Below, piece by piece: positions 1 through 13,329 of a stretch of DNA of 64,000 nt. Every line of letters begins with the position of its first letter. Position 1 is the stretch's first letter. This stretch comes from Odobenus rosmarus divergens (lineage: Eukaryota; Chordata; Mammalia; Carnivora; Odobenidae), in contig NW_004450276.1 of assembly GCF_000321225.1 (NCBI RefSeq), positions 95,392 through 159,391 of the forward strand. The letters are read 5' to 3'. Below the pieces are notes generated by a model. That model was not told the origin of the DNA, searched no databases, and was given only the letters and a program-made list of their open reading frames with translations. A program made the translations under genes and the position numbers.

Positions 1-132
1 CTAGATTTAATCTCCGATTTCCTTGTTGGTCAAGTCATTAAGCTTCTAAGCCTCATGGTATCAAGCTTTTCATCAGAGGGTTAAATGCAGTTATTTTACA
101 GGACAATGGAAGGAGGACTAACACTGCTTGAG

Positions 133-372
133 TTCCTATGAACTTAGGGTACTATATTAGTAACTCTACATATATCATCCCATTTATTCTTCATGGCAAC
201 CCTCAAATATAGCACTATTTCAGTTTTCAAAAGGGGGAACTGATGCTCTAAGAAGTCAAGGGATTTGTATAAGGACACACAACTACTGAGCTGGCAGGTT
301 TATAATTTCAACCCTGATATTCTTGATTTCAGAGCCCATGTTTTTTCTCTTACACCACAGGAGCCTTTCTGC
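133..372 (-). repeat. MIR SINE (ancient)
   Basis: The + strand reads like the complement of the MIR consensus: a gap-rich 'cccatttattcttcatggcaacc' type stretch, then an 'aggacacacaactactgagctggcagg' type core. Divergence is high, as usual for MIR. It lies in the intron upstream of exon A. Confidence 0.7.
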
Positions 373-503
373 TGTAATGTTATCACAAACTTACCGATTT
401 TATGATTAGATGTTCTGTTTTACACTTTTTTATGTAATTTGATTCTTCATAAAAGAATTTAAAAATCAACCTTAATAATCACTTTCACTAGATGGGCTTT
501 CTA

Positions 504-684
504 GGGGCACCTGGGTGGCTCAGTCATCTTCAGCTCAAGTCATGATCCCAGTGCCCTGGGATCAAGCCCCTCATCAGGCTCCCTGCCCTGCGGGAAACGT
601 GCTTCTCCCTCTCACACTTCCACTGCTTGTGTTCCCTCTCCCGCTGTCTCTCTCTCTGTCAAATAAATAAAATCTTTAAAAAAA
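504..684 (+). repeat. CAN-SINE (carnivore tRNA-Lys-derived SINE)
   Basis: The head ggggcacctgggtggctcag carries the tRNA-derived promoter region, followed by a CT-rich stretch and an aaataaataaaatcttt-a(n) tail. Part of the tRNA-like head is deleted after gctcagtc. Flanking aatcactttca copies lie at 477-487 and 685-695, with 16 extra bases between the left copy and the SINE head. Confidence 0.95.
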
Positions 685-689
685 AATCA

Positions 690-1256
690 CTTTCATTTAG
701 ATATATAATATCTGACTCGTGAGAATTTAAACTGAATTGAGCCTAAAGTTGTGTGAAATGAATTGTTTTAAGCATAAGAATTACAAAAAAAAAGTTATAT
801 TAGAATAAGGAACACTCACTCTTTAAGTGCCTACCCTGCCTCTTGATACCTGCTACATGCATGCGCGCATGCACACATGCACATACATACCATCTTTCAG
901 CTGCCTTTCATTGTTGGCTCATTTGCAGAGTAAAGTGTAAATCTTATTTTTCAGAAAAACATGCTCAGAAGTTATTGGCTAAGGGATAAATACTAAGACT
1001 CAAAATTCAGTTCTCCAGGGAAATAGTGTCTCAGAATTTAGTCATTATGCAGTTTTATGACAATGAGGTATCATGAAGGTATAATGAACAGCAGGAGATA
1101 TAATTTCTACCAAGGTTAGAGGTTATTTCTTATACAAGATGTAAGTATGTGTCTTTTGTCACTGTGGACCAATCTTATCAGAGGGATAATTATGTCTTTT
1201 TCCATAATCCCAAGAAATAGTATACTTTAAATATGATGTAACATAATTCTTCTTAG
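690..1256. other. Intron sequence, no assigned element
   Basis: AT-rich intron ahead of exon A. The only local feature is a short alternating purine-pyrimidine run around 858-878 (gcatgcgcgcatgc). Confidence 0.6.
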
Positions 1257-1375
1257 GGTTTATTAATGGACTTATAACTGAATTATGGGCCAATCTGGAA
1301 TGTGGAAGAGATGACGTTAGAGTAACCCATCCCAGATCTACTCCAGTGGATCCTATTGACCGGAGCTGTCAAAAG
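1257..1375 (+). CDS. TBC1D32: TBC1D32 internal exon A
   Basis: This 119-bp exon lies between acceptor aattcttcttag and donor gtaggg. It begins in phase 1, because its first two bases (gg) complete a glycine codon from the previous exon, and it ends on a complete codon. The 39 whole codons include [19 protein letters not shown], which I recognise from the central part of TBC1D32, and end in a Cys-Gln-Lys that runs directly into the next exon. The known protein is a ciliary scaffold with helical-repeat-like architecture and a C-terminal TBC-like domain. No catalytic motif is expected in this segment. The other two frames contain stops. Confidence 0.9.
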
Positions 1376-2000
1376 GTAGGGAATGATCTGAGTATCTCTC
1401 TCAAAAATTACTTCATCCAGACTTTATATATATATTCAATTACAACCAGCAGCTTTTCCAAACTTTCTTTTCTCTCCTTTATTTCATTTCTAATTTTTTT
1501 GTTTTCAAAATAAGTGGCTAGAACTACCAGTGTTCAAAGGGAATTGCATTTTGCAAGGATGTTTTCCTTTCACAATGTTTTTACTGTAATTTTTCTCTTA
1601 ATAAAAAGTAATATACACTAGACATGCTATGACAAAACAACCTCCCTCCCCCCACCAAAACCCTAAAACAAAAGTCAATCAACCAAAGCAAAAAAAAAAA
1701 GATAAGGAAGCTTTTTGCCCTTGGGTTTAAATCTGATAGAAAATTGTCAGGATTATTTGAAGGATGACTGGGCAAAGAGAAGATGCTATCATTTAGTGTA
1801 ATGTGCCAAAAAAAGAGAAATTTTAAAGTACGTATACAATGTTCTGTTATAGTTCAGTGGCTTTTATGTATTTGATATGTTTCCCCAATTTTTTTTTTAA
1901 TTTGCCATGTTAACTGTTAAATTAAAATCAGCATTGGGGAATAGATCTTTCACAATGTATCAGATATAGTCCATAATTAATAGAAATATGAAGAATAAGA
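1376..2000. other. Intron sequence, no assigned element
   Basis: AT-rich intron directly after exon A. The 64-codon minus-strand frame here has no recognisable product. Confidence 0.6.
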
Positions 2001-2927
2001 GACATGCGACTCAAACCCAAAAAAGGCAACTAATAGAGATTGAAATGATGAAGAAATTGGAATTATATATAAGAATTTTGAAGGAGTTGTTACAAGTAGC
2101 ATGCAAATGAAAATATGCTTGTAATGAATAAACAAACTGGAAATTATAGTAAAGAAATAGAAACCATATAAAAGAACCAGATAGAAATTCTAGAACTAAA
2201 CTATCTTATCTGAAATAATTTTCTAGTTGGGCTTAATAGAATACTTAAATATTCTATTAAGAAGAACTAGTCCATGAACTTGAGATAGATAAATAGAAAT
2301 TATATAATCTGAAGAACAGAAAAACTAGGGAATGCTTCTGTGATTTGTGAGACCTTATCAAAAGTTTTAATACGTTTGACTGATATATCAGAAATAGAAG
2401 AAGAAAGGGAATGGGACAGAAAGATATTGAACAAAAGCTGAATTTCCAAATATCTTGAAAAATGTAAATTTATAGATCAAGAAACAGTGAATCGCAAGGA
2501 ACAATATGCAAAGAATGAAAATTCAAAGGCAACCACAGCAAGGCTCATTACAGCCAACAAACTGCTGAAAACTAAAGATAAAGAGAAAATCTTGAAAGAA
2601 GCCATAGAAAATCATACATAGAGGGGAACGGCAGAAAAGTGTGCTGATGTCTCATGAGAAACTGTGGAGGCCAGAAGATAATAGAGCATCCTTAATGTGC
2701 TGAAAGGGGGAAGGCCAGTCAGCCTAGAATTCTGTACCCAGCAAAAGTACTCAAGGATAAAAGTAAAATAAACTTTAAAGGTTAAGAAAATATTTTTTAG
2801 CAGACTTGCATTTTATTTAACACAAAAGGAATTTCTTCAGGTTGAAGGACAATGATACCGATGGATATTTGGATTTTCAGACTGAAAAGAAATTGCAAGT
2901 AGGTGAGTGAGTATAAAAAAGCCTGTT

Positions 2928-3147
2928 GGGGCACCTGGGTGACTCAGTCCTTTAAGCATCTGAGTCTTGATTTTGGCTCAAGTCATGCTCTCAGGAACGT
3001 GAAATCTGAGCCTTCTGTCAGGCTCGCGCTCAGTATGGCGCCTGCTTGGGATTCTCTCTCTCCCTCTCCCTTTGCCCCTACCCCTTGCTCACTTGTGCTC
3101 ATGTGCTCTCTCTCTCTCAAATAAATAAATAAAATCCTTAAAAAACA
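2928..3147 (+). repeat. CAN-SINE, older subtype
   Basis: The head ggggcacctgggtgactcag is followed by the 'ttgattttggctcaagtcatg' body of the older subtype, a CT-rich part and an aaataaataaataaaatcctt tail. Imperfect flanking copies aagcctgtt and aaccctgtt suggest a short target-site duplication. Confidence 0.93.
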
Positions 3148-3639
3148 ACAACCCTGTTTTTCTCTTAATTCATAGGACTCTTTAAAAGAAAACTATGACA
3201 TATAGTGGGATTTATTTTATACTTAGAGGTAATATATATGACAGCTCTACTACACAGGGCAAGCAAATGGTATACTGGTATACAAATCTATGTGGTTTCA
3301 AGATTCTAAAATTTTACATGAAGTGGAACAACATTAATTTTTAACCCCTAGAAAATATTTCTATTTTTATTATAAGGTTGGGATTTTCTTTAACAATTCT
3401 TTGACTTTGAATTAGAAATGTCAGCATAAACTAATGGTTAATTTCTGTTAAAAAAACGTATACTCCTCTAAACTGTGAACTGAATTATCTAGAAATAACT
3501 CATAGCAAACATTCTTACTTCCCAGCTTGTAGTTCTAAATATTATTCCCTAGGGAACTGGGATTTAATTTTACTGTCTTTTAAATTATAGAAAATAATAA
3601 TGTGGCTTCCGTATATAATGAGGTACACTAAACTCATTT

Positions 3640-3872
3640 CCGGTCCAGTCTCCTCTTACCTCGCGATACCTGTGTTTTGGAATATGATAGACAATAGTAC
3701 CATGCGGCTACTTAAAACCTACTTAAACCTACTTAAAACCAAAGTTAAAAATTCAGTCCCTCAAGTACATTTAATCTTAAGTGTTCAGTAGCCACATGTA
3801 GGTAGCAATTGTTGCATAGTTCAAATAATATAACATTTCCAGCACCACAGAGAGGTCTATTGGACAGCTGAC
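3640..3872. mobile_element. MER3-like hAT DNA transposon remnant
   Basis: The stretch holds 'agtagccacatgtaggtagc', 'aaattcagt' and a terminal 'ctattggacagctg' motif, resembling the non-autonomous MER3 element. It is old and lacks coding capacity. Confidence 0.55.
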
Positions 3873-6284
3873 CTAGAAAAACCATGAAATAAAATGCAAA
3901 AGATGGAACTAAAATAAAATCCTAAAAATAACCCCAAAAATGCAGAGAGGGACAGAAAAGGGATGGGAAAAAAGAAAACAAATAGGAAAATAGTAGCCCT
4001 AATCAACTGCATTACACGTAAGAGACTAAATATTTAAAATGCAGAGATTTTCAGAATAAGACCCAAATATGTGCTGTCTCTAAGAAATTCACTTTAAAGA
4101 AAAAGACACTGACAAGTTGAAAGTCAATGACTAGAAAAAGAGAGGAAAAAATATACATTAGAAGATTGCAGTAGCCATATTTAATGTCAGAGACAGAGAA
4201 AATGAAGTAATGTTGGATTAAGAAGCATTGGTCAATATATCAGGAGGATATAACAATCGTAAATTAGTTATGATCCTAGAAATGAGATTCAAAATATATG
4301 AAGTATTAACATAACTTAAGGAAGATATAGGCAAATTTACAGTAATATTGAAGATTTTAACATTCCTCTTTTAGCAATTGATGTAACAGATCTTTCAGTC
4401 TGTTCTCAGGTACACGATATGAATATCACTAGTTATCACTTGATCTAATTGTTCTTTATGGATTACTATATTCAGTGACTGCAGAACACGTATTTTCAAG
4501 AGCACTTAGCATGCTTACCAAGAGACTTGCTGGGCTAGAGTGTTAAGTCTGCATAAATTTAAAATGATTGGAACAATACAAAGTATGTTCTGAGACCACA
4601 GTGAACCTAAGTATCACAAGCTAGAAACTGTAAAAGCCCAAATATTTGGAAATACACCTCTAAATTCACACAGCTCAAAGAAGTTATAAGGGAGATAGGA
4701 AATATTTTAAAGCAGAAAATAAAAGTAAAATAGAAATTTTGCAAATGTTTCTGAAGTAGTGCTAAGAGGGATATTTAACTGTAATATTTATATTAGAAAT
4801 ATCTAAAATTAATGAGTTAAGTTTTCACTCTAAGAAACTAGAAAAAGAACAAATTATACCCAAAGCAAATGGAAGAAAGGAAATAATGAACATTAGAGCA
4901 GAAATCAATGAAACAGAGAAAAGACAAACGGAAAAGTAACAAAGCCAAAAGTTGGTACTTGCAAATGATTATTAAAAATAATAAACCCCTGGCTAGAGTC
5001 ATCAAGAAAATGAGGGGCCCAAAGTTAATCAAGAATGAAAGAAGAGTTTCACTGAAGATCCTGTAGTTATTAAGGAGTAATAAAGGAATATTATAATCAG
5101 CTTTATGCTGTAAGTTAAACAACTAAGATAAAATTGGCAAATTCCTTAAATATGCTTACCAAAACTGACCCAATAGAAAATAGAAAATCTGAATAGCTAT
5201 GTGTCTGTTAAAGAAATCAAATTCATTATCAAATTCCATAGAGAGCCACGTGGTTTCACTGGTGAATTCTATGAAACTCTTATAGGAGAGAGAACAACAC
5301 TTTCCCACAAGTTTTTTCACAAAACAGAGGTTGAAGAATCAAGTTCTAACTTTTGTGAGGAGACCATCATAATATTGATGTGGATGAGATAAAACTGTTA
5401 CTAAAAACAAATAAGTATATCTGAGCATAGATTTAAATATTTAACGAAATATCAAATTGTATATAGTAATATATAAAAGGATCCATCATTTTTTATGATC
5501 AAGTGGGGTTTATCCCAAGCAACAGAAAGTTGGTTTCTCATTCTAAAATGGGACTATAATTCACTATATTAACAATACAGAAGACTCATATGATTTCAGT
5601 AGACATGGACACATCATTTGACAAAATTTAATGCCCATTTATGATAAAAACTTGGCAGATTTCATTCAATCTGATAAATACTATCTATCAAAAACATGAA
5701 TCTCACATTTAATGGTGAAATACTGGACCTAAAATCTATTCACCCTTACCAATTTAACATTGTATTAGATCTTAGTGCGATAAGTAAAACAAAAAAAAAA
5801 AAAAGGAAGGCATACAGATTAGAAAGATGTAAAACTATTTAAAATGGTTTGATTCTCTTATCTCAAATTTGCCTTTTTAAATCACTTTCTGATTTCTGTA
5901 TTAGAAACTTAAAAATACATTTTTGGTCTAATAAGTATAATTGATAGAACCCCAAATTTTAATTTCTTTTCCCCCGGTATTGTCTACCCTTAAAATCATT
6001 TTCCTTCACAGCTTTCTATCTATAAGGTAAAATGAAATTCCCATTACTATTCTGGAAAAACTTGGTTCTTTTTCCTAGACGATAAAGGTAGTGATCATTA
6101 ACATAGTACATCTCCTCCTGCCTACCTGCCTGCTACTTTGCAGTCATAGCTCTCATCTCCTCTTGCTTTGCTGTATAGTGTGATCCTCCCAATGTCCTTC
6201 CAACCCTCTCCATTGTATGGTACCATCAGGTCACTTAGAGAACCATTTTAAATGATCTAATAGTGTATTTGTCCTCTATTACAG

Positions 6285-6400
6285 TGTGAGTTCTTGAGGG
6301 CAGGGACCATTCCTTTATTCATTCATATTTTTATTCTTAGCATCTAGCATGATTGCTGATAAGCAGCTGGTGTTAAAATATTTTGAACTAATAAGTGAAT
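6285..6400 (+). repeat. L2 3'-end fragment
   Basis: The motif gttcttgagggcagggacca and the following 'agcatctagcatgattgctgataag' match the conserved L2 3' end. Confidence 0.6.
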
Positions 6401-7865
6401 GGATGATCATTATCAACCTGAAGGAGTTTTAATTCATAAAAAAAGTGTTTGATCTTGGGTAATTTTAAAATGCTTTAGTCTCAAGATATATCAAATATTT
6501 GGCCTTTAATTAGTTTCCTTACTATTACTTTAGAAAACCTTATTTTCTTCAAGACATGGAAGTAAAATGTTTTGTGCTAATATAAATTTTAGGATAATTA
6601 ATGTTTGATATTAGCACATCTTATGATGTTTTCTTGGGAACTCATGATTATGTTATAAATAAGACATCACAATTTTATAGTATGCTAATGTTTTTAAAAA
6701 AATGCTCACTGTATGAAAAATGCATTTTTTTCTCCTAGAAACAAGCTGCTGAAATTTTCTCGTTTCTTTAAGATTATTTAGTTCGTTTTGTTCAAATATA
6801 TTACTGAATTATTTTTACCTTATGTTTTACATAATTAGTTTAGAGTACCATATCAGAAGTTATCATGATTCTGTGTGGTCTAGGTTGTTTTATTTCTTAG
6901 GTGAAAGGAAGAAGTTTCATGTTTACCCATGGAATTCCTCATGTGCAAATAATACAAAAACTCTCAGGATAGTATTGATATGTGATTTGTAAAGACCATG
7001 TGCCTTTATGGACAGTGTCAGATGTTAAGGTGAACATTTATTAAAAGTTTCTTGTAATAATAGATGGGAAGGATACTTTAAATAAGACTCACTTATAACT
7101 CTAAATACTGGGTAAATATTAAGAACATTTATAAAATATTTACATGTTTAAATTATAAAGCATTTTCTGTTTATTTTTTAGCATCTTATTTTTTTCATAA
7201 ACTAGATGAATAATACAAATATGAAATCTATGTTCATCATCTTTGTAGTCAATACCTTGATGATTAGTGAATTTTTCCTAGGTGGTTTTGTAGGTGGCCA
7301 TGAACTCTCTAGTTTCCCTGCAGTTCATTTTATGTATAATTAATTGACACATTCCTTAAACATCCTTTCCTTGATACCAGTTTTTTTGTTTTGTTTTGTT
7401 TTCTCTATAGTGAACACTTCTTGCATAGTGTTCTTTAGATAAGCATTCAGTAAATGGCAACTAGGTTATTAAATTTAGTTATTCTACTTTATGATAACTT
7501 TATTGCTATCCAAATGATACTGGTTTAAATCAGGAGTATATAGATTATTTTCTTAGAAGTAGTTAAAAATTCTATCTTCATTTTATGGCATATTCATGGG
7601 AAGAAAAGGAAACTTTTAAAGAATTCATTTTTCATTCTACAGCAACATTTTGTTAAAATCCACTGTGTTAAATATATTGACTATAACCACTGTTATTTGT
7701 TAAGGAATATTGCATTTGGCATAATAAGGGTGGAGGTGGAGATAAAATGGACTGTACCTTCCAAGTCCTCAAACAAGGACTGTGTAGCACTGGTGACATT
7801 GTTAAATAGTGTCTGAAGATTATACTGGGACTTGTAATGAGTAATCTAGCCTGAAAATAAGAAAA

Positions 7866-7990
7866 TGCCGATTAGTTCTGCTGCCAACTTTCTGATTGCG
7901 TGTCTTTGGCTGAGTCGCTTAACTTCTCTGGTCCTTAAGTTTTTTCATCTACTATGTGAGAGATTGAATTAACTGTTCTTTTAAATTTTC
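7866..7990 (+). repeat. MIR fragment
   Basis: The run 'ctgattgcgtgtctttggctgagtcgcttaacttctctggtcc' in outline follows the MIR core (tgtgacct...gggcaagt...cttaacctctctg). Only part of the element remains. Confidence 0.55.
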
Positions 7991-9155
7991 TCGTGTTCTG
8001 AGTACAGTGAAAATTCTTATTTTGATTCTCAAATTTTCTGAATCCAGTGAAATTTTTTTTAAATGATAAGCAGAAAACTTAATAGTTACAAATAAATACA
8101 ACTAATACAATACAAATGAAACATACAAGTATTGGCAGAATACAGGGTTTCTAGAGGTGAATAGAGTTCATTAGAAAGCCTTCTAGAAAAAAAATGTGGC
8201 GAGTTTATGAAGTGGGATAATGAGTAAGTGGGAGGGTAGGAGGAATATGTTTGTAGGATCAAAAGGTTTGCATATGTGGCAGTCATTTACTTGAAGGGGA
8301 CCACAGGCAGATTCAGTTGACTGAAGTAGTGACTTCCTGCTGAGGGATAATGGAAAACAAGGCTTTTGACACTGTGAAGAGAAGAAAGGTGTCAATTAGT
8401 TAAGTGCCTTGCAAGTCTTGCTAAGGAGTTTAGACTTGATAGTGATGGGCCACCACTGCATGCTTTTGTGCAGGTGATCCAAAGAATGAACTGTGCCTGA
8501 GAAAAATCTTCAGGTTGTTTTTAGTAAGATGAAATGTGAGAGCTTAAAAACTTCATGGAGAGATTAACTTGTTAAGATTGCACCAGAAAATGAGCTGGTT
8601 TTGATAGGTAAAGCCATAGCTTTTTAAAATTAACTATAGTATTTAGGTTAGTTGGATTTCCAGTGAATGTAGTTAAGGATAAAGAAAGCCTTGTGACCTG
8701 AATGTGAAAATATATAGAATTTATTACCTTGCTTCAGAGCCCCACTGTGTTACTCTCTTATATTTCTTACACATCAGTTAAAACAATTCATATAATGAGA
8801 AAGATGGATCATTTCTTTTTTTAACATTTAATATTATTTTATTCAGCTTTTTCCAGCAATAAAATGATTTCATTTTTTTCTCAAAACCAAACTTTTCAAG
8901 AGATACAAGACATTTTAAAACATTTTCCAACTCCTATATATTCTGTTACAATTGTTATGCATTATCAGCACATAGATTATTGTTGAGGTTAGCTATTTGG
9001 CACTTAACATGTATATATTTCACATTTATGTAGATTAATTAGGCTTATTTGAAAAAATTAAACCTCATAGTCATACTCCTATAAAACTGTATCATGGATG
9101 TGGTTGAAAAACATGCACCATTTAAATGACAGTGTTTTCTTTCTTCCCTGCCTAG

Positions 9156-9272
9156 TCTTTTCTAGCACTGGTGAACTTGTTACCTTATCCTGCTGTTTAC
9201 GAGCTGGTAGGCAATCAAGATCTTCCTAATAAAGCAGAGTATTCTCTTCGTGAAGTCCCAACGTGTGTTATT
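9156..9272 (+). CDS. TBC1D32: TBC1D32 internal exon B
   Basis: This 117-bp exon follows a strong polypyrimidine tract and acceptor (ttctttcttccctgcctag) and ends at the consensus donor gtaagt. It starts and ends in phase 0 and holds exactly 39 codons, so skipping it would keep the reading frame. It encodes [19 protein letters not shown] near its start and a tail ending Pro-Thr-Cys-Val-Ile. The segment is leucine-rich and helical in character, as expected for the helical body of broad-minded. The preceding exon ends in phase 0, which fits. Confidence 0.9.
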
Positions 9273-10269
9273 GTAAGTCATTTTCTTTTAGTCTTTACCT
9301 TATATAAATGATATTTGAGATTTGTAGTACAGTGCAGTTTGACAAAAAAAAGGAACATTATTTAATGGTGTTTAAAGGCTGATTTGATTTATTTACCCAT
9401 GGGATATGCTCTGAATTATCCGTGCATGGAATTTTTGATCCAGGTCACCTAAAAGTTACAACACCTCTTGGAATACAAGGTTAATGCTCCCCAATCAGGA
9501 AAGAAACATGGCTTAAACAGAAATATGTACATGAATGATTTTTAGATGGTTTATGTTACTAGTCACACCAGTGTTGCTTCTTCATTGGCTACAATAATTA
9601 GGATTAAACTAGATCCAAGGAGTCCAATATATTTTCTGCTTATATTTTAATGAACTACCTATTACTGCCCCATGAGGGCAGTATATATATATTTATTTGA
9701 GACTTTTTTCATATTCATACTCCAAAATGGGTAACTTGTTTTAATCATTTAGATTTCTCATCTTTGGATAACTTTATGAATTAAGCACATAAAATATATA
9801 CTTATGCATTCATAAAGAATTATTTAATTAACACTGAGATTCTATTAATCATTCTTATTTTCTGGTCCCTTTGACCTGTGTGTTACTGTTTTTTCTATAG
9901 TTTTGCCCATTTGAATATTTTTAATTCTTGTTAATCCTAAACATTCTAATTTTTTTAAACTTTACTCTGGAAATTTTTGATAACTTTATGAATGAAATAT
10001 AAAGATAGATACTTCTAATGTTGGATTTTTAATTTCTATTCTCTTTTCCTTGAAGTGTTTCAATTTTACCTTGTGCTACTTGTATCTTGGCATTTCTTAA
10101 GTAGTTTTATAATTAGCCATTTATGTGTCTGTCTTCCCTGCTACCCTGTGTGTGCCTGAGAACAGGTAGGATATCTTAGTCATCCTTAGCATTTAGCACA
10201 TAGTAGATGTCCAGTGAATGGTTTTTGAAGATATTCCTAAAATTATTGCCTTTGTTGAAATCAGTTATG
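9273..10269. other. Intron, mostly unassigned
   Basis: AT-rich intron after exon B. An L2-like tail (agcatttagcacatagtag) occurs near 10180-10240. Nothing else was recognised. Confidence 0.5.
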
Positions 10270-11310
10270 GGAGTCTTGTCACTCTCTCCTATGTCTGTGG
10301 TTCTACTTCTGGTTCTCTTCCAGCTTCTCTAGTCTCTTTTATATAGTCTCCTTTGTGGACTTCTCTTCCTCTGCTGTCTGTTATCCAGGTTGATCTCATC
10401 CACTACTGTGACTTTAGTTGTATATGGACAGTTCTGACCTGTATTGCTCACCTGTCAAATCTATACTCAGATTTCTACCAGATAATGGACATCTGGAACA
10501 CTGATGGGCATCTTAGTCTTACCACTTCTAGAACTGAATATAATGTGTTTTTTTTTTTCCCTATTTTAAATCAATTCCATTTCCTGTTTTCCTATCTCAG
10601 CATATGGCACCATCATCCACATAATGCGCTAGAAACCTGGAAGTCATCATTGACTTCTCTTTCTGTACATGCAGTTAATCACCATGTATAGATTTTTGCC
10701 TCCCTAATAACTACATCTTGTTTACTTTTTTTATTCCTATTAAGGCCACCTTAGCTCAGATTCTCATTTGTTGTCTAGATTACTTCAGTGAGATCCTAAC
10801 TGCTTTTTTTTCCCCCCAGTCTCAACCTGTAATTTATCCTCATGCTGATTTATTCTCAAAGTGGTCCTTTAGAAATGAAAACCGGATGTAGTAATTCTAT
10901 TTAAAATCTTTGCTGACTTCCTTTTGCCTCCATGCGTAGCCATGTTCCTTTGCCTGACATACAGCTTCTCCTTGTTTCTCAAAGCCCTTTTTTTTCTCTT
11001 GTCACCTTCCACTCTCTGATTTCCAGGGTCTTCGAACAAGTTTCTTCCTTTCTCTGGGGTCTGGAAGTTTTCTAAACCTTGCTTTTTGGCTACATAGTAT
11101 CTCCTCATTTTTCATGCTTAACTCAAAAGAAGTCATCTCATATGTCACAGTATTGTATAATTACTTTTGCATTTGTCTGTCCTAATGGACTGTAAAATCC
11201 ATGAGGAGAGGAACTGGATTTTGTCTTTTGCCCAAAAAGTCTAGCAAGTTGTTGTTTTGTTTTTCTTTTGCTACTGTGAGCATGGTGGGTTCTCAGTAAC
11301 TTCATTTTTT
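10270..11310 (+). repeat. L2 LINE fragment
   Basis: Long stretch with L2 3'-half character, including the terminal 'gtaaaatccatgaggagaggaactgg' motif near 11195. The 112-codon and 79-codon open frames here lie inside the repeat and are not genes. Confidence 0.65.
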
Positions 11311-11438
11311 ATTAATTATATGATAGGCTCTTAATGATCTTGGCCCTTCTTAGGCTTTATTCAAAAGAATTTAAATTTAGTATCTTTCTGTTTTCTTTGG
11401 GAGTCCTGTGGCAGGAACCCTAGGAAGTTACACTGAGG

Positions 11439-11441
<3 letters not shown>

Positions 11442-11470
<29 letters not shown>
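11442..11470 (+). repeat. (GT)n microsatellite
   Basis: A pure gt run of about 14 units. Confidence 0.95.
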
Positions 11471-11472
<2 letters not shown>

Positions 11473-11519
11473 TTAACTGCACACATTCATGGGTGGGCTT
11501 TCTTTTGTGGATGCTTTCA

Positions 11520-12560
11520 AACTTGCATTTAAAAAATGGTATAATGAACTCCCATATACTCAACACTAAACTTTAGCTTTTATCGACATTCTGTCAGTGT
11601 TCTGCCATCCATTCCCCTATTCTTAACCAGTTTCCTCTCCTTTACTCCTGCATTTTTCTTTTCCTGGAGAATTATAAAGCATGTTTTAGGTATAATGCCA
11701 ATTTATCTGTAAATAATTTAGTATGTATCTCTAAGTAATAAGGACCTCTGGGTTTTGTTTTGTTTTGTTTGAATTACCACCTCATAAACCATCATGGCTT
11801 TAATCGTATCTAAAATGTTAGCTATAATCCTTTAATGTTACCTAATATGTGGTCTGTATAGAAGTTTCCTTTTTCTTAAGATGTCTTTTTTTTTTTTTTT
11901 AATAGTTGGTCAAGTCATGATCCAAACAAGGTCCATACATTGCATTCAGTCATTATGTCTTTTACATCTTTTTTCTAAAACAGTTCTTTCTTTGTTTCCA
12001 TGCCATTGATTTATTGGAAAAACTGGGTTATTTGTCCTGGGTTGCATTGATTCATTGTTTCACTGGGAGATGTGAAATGGTGATTATAGTTCTGTCATTC
12101 TTTTTTTGTATTTCACTGGAATTATTTAATAAAGGAAACCCTGAAAAAGTTTTTTTTTCAGGAATGGCAGAATAAATGCTTGACTATTTATAAATTTTTA
12201 AAGTAGTGAATTGGTCTAGTAATCTCCAAAAGGGATGTTTTTTATTATTATCATTATGAGCTTCTAGTTTTTATATGTATATGTTTCAATCCAGTACAGT
12301 TAGTCATTATTGCTTTTGATAATCAAGATATTCTTTGGCTGCAGAGTCCTTTTGACATGTTGTTATTCCTGTTTGATATATTTCTTTCTCATATAAGATG
12401 TTCTGGGCTCATTGTATACATTTTCTGGCTCAGTCCTGGAATTGGCCATCTTCAAAGAGTTGTTGTTCCTTTTACTAGGACTTGCTATTTAGAAACTATA
12501 ACCTGGACACTAGAAATTTTCATCGTTTAGGGTTGTCATTATTTCCAGTCCTTTCAGTGG
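11520..12560. mobile_element. Ancient L1-like repeat fragment
   Basis: It contains 'gaactcccatatactcaacac', 'agtatgtatctctaagtaataagga' and a 'gatccaaacaaggtccatacattgcatt' type stretch. I recognise these as a common old mammalian L1M-type segment. A second copy of the same family is at 47195-47900. Strand and subfamily were not settled. Confidence 0.5.
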
Positions 12561-13060
12561 ACAGCTGAAGAGTATAAGTATTTTTTTTTAAAGAGAAATT
12601 CATCATGAGCCTATATTGATTTTTTTCTTAGATTTTTCTCTTTCGCTGAAAAGCTTGGTTACTAATGACATGAACGAAACTACTTACTTGTTTTTATTGT
12701 ACAGTGTACATATTTATTCAGAATAAAATTAGTGCATGCATATTGACATTTCATTTCAGTTAGTTTTGTTATTAGAATTTATGCCACCAGGGATTTGCAA
12801 TCAAAATGTTGTGTTTTAAAGTTACTTGAAGTAAATCTCTGTTCTGCCTTGTTATGCCACTAACTTAATAGACTTGTTTTAGAATGTTCTAAATTGAGAG
12901 GTTGTTTTACCTTTTGTATTAATTTTGTCTTTTCGATTCTTACATGATTTAATGTTCTTTTAAAATATGTGACTCCAATATGTAACAAGGTAAAGTCACA
13001 GAATGTGCTTACGTATTAATCCCTTTTGTCCTTTCTCACCGTATGTATGTATTGATCTTC
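12561..13060. other. Intron, no assigned element
   Basis: AT-rich intron in which I saw no convincing repeat or gene. Confidence 0.5.
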
Positions 13061-13275
13061 ATTATAATAGCAGCTAGCTCCATGTAGCTATTTAAATTTA
13101 AATTAATGACAACTAAATAAAATTCAAAATTTCTCTCCTGTAAGTTCTATCCACATTTCAAGTTTTCAAGTACCCACTAGCCATAGGTGGCCAGTGACTA
13201 CCACATTAGATAGCACAGACAGAATATTTCCATCATTGCAGAAAGTTCTTTTTTATAGCACTGCCTTATAGCTAA
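13060..13275. mobile_element. MER3-like hAT DNA transposon remnant
   Basis: It carries 'tagctatttaaatttaaatt', 'cccactagccataggtggcc' and 'attagatagcacagac', the mirrored motifs typical of MER3. It is a second copy of the family seen at about 3.7 kb. Confidence 0.65.
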
Positions 13276-13329
13276 CACTTTTTGTTAGTTTTTGGCTTAT
13301 CCTTCAACTGTTACTTTACAACTGTTACT

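Larger units (their letters stand above)
2000..5790 (+). mobile_element. Ancient broken L1 (L1M-like), interrupted
   Basis: Several stretches resemble degraded L1 in the + direction. There is a 5'-region or ORF1-like stretch at about 2500-2870 ending in a 'cagcctagaattctgtacccagc' type motif. An endonuclease-like stretch lies at about 3880-4330 and a reverse-transcriptase-like stretch at about 4850-5760. All frames are full of stops. A CAN-SINE (2928) and a MER3-like element (about 3640) lie inside it. It may be more than one old L1 copy. Confidence 0.65.
5791..9155. other. Intron with small L2 and MIR fragments
   Basis: Mostly unassigned AT-rich intron. At 6285-6400 there is an L2 3'-end-like segment (gttcttgagggcagggacca). 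At 7866-7990 there is a MIR-like core. The region 8100-8560 is not assigned. Its two overlapping minus-strand open frames have no recognisable product. Confidence 0.5.

Noticed and set aside
504..560. tRNA-like head of CAN-SINEs as functional tRNA genes
   Set aside because: The heads are SINE-derived pseudo-tRNA with degraded arms and continue into SINE bodies.
10353..10691. 112-codon + strand open frame
   Set aside because: It lies inside an L2 fragment.
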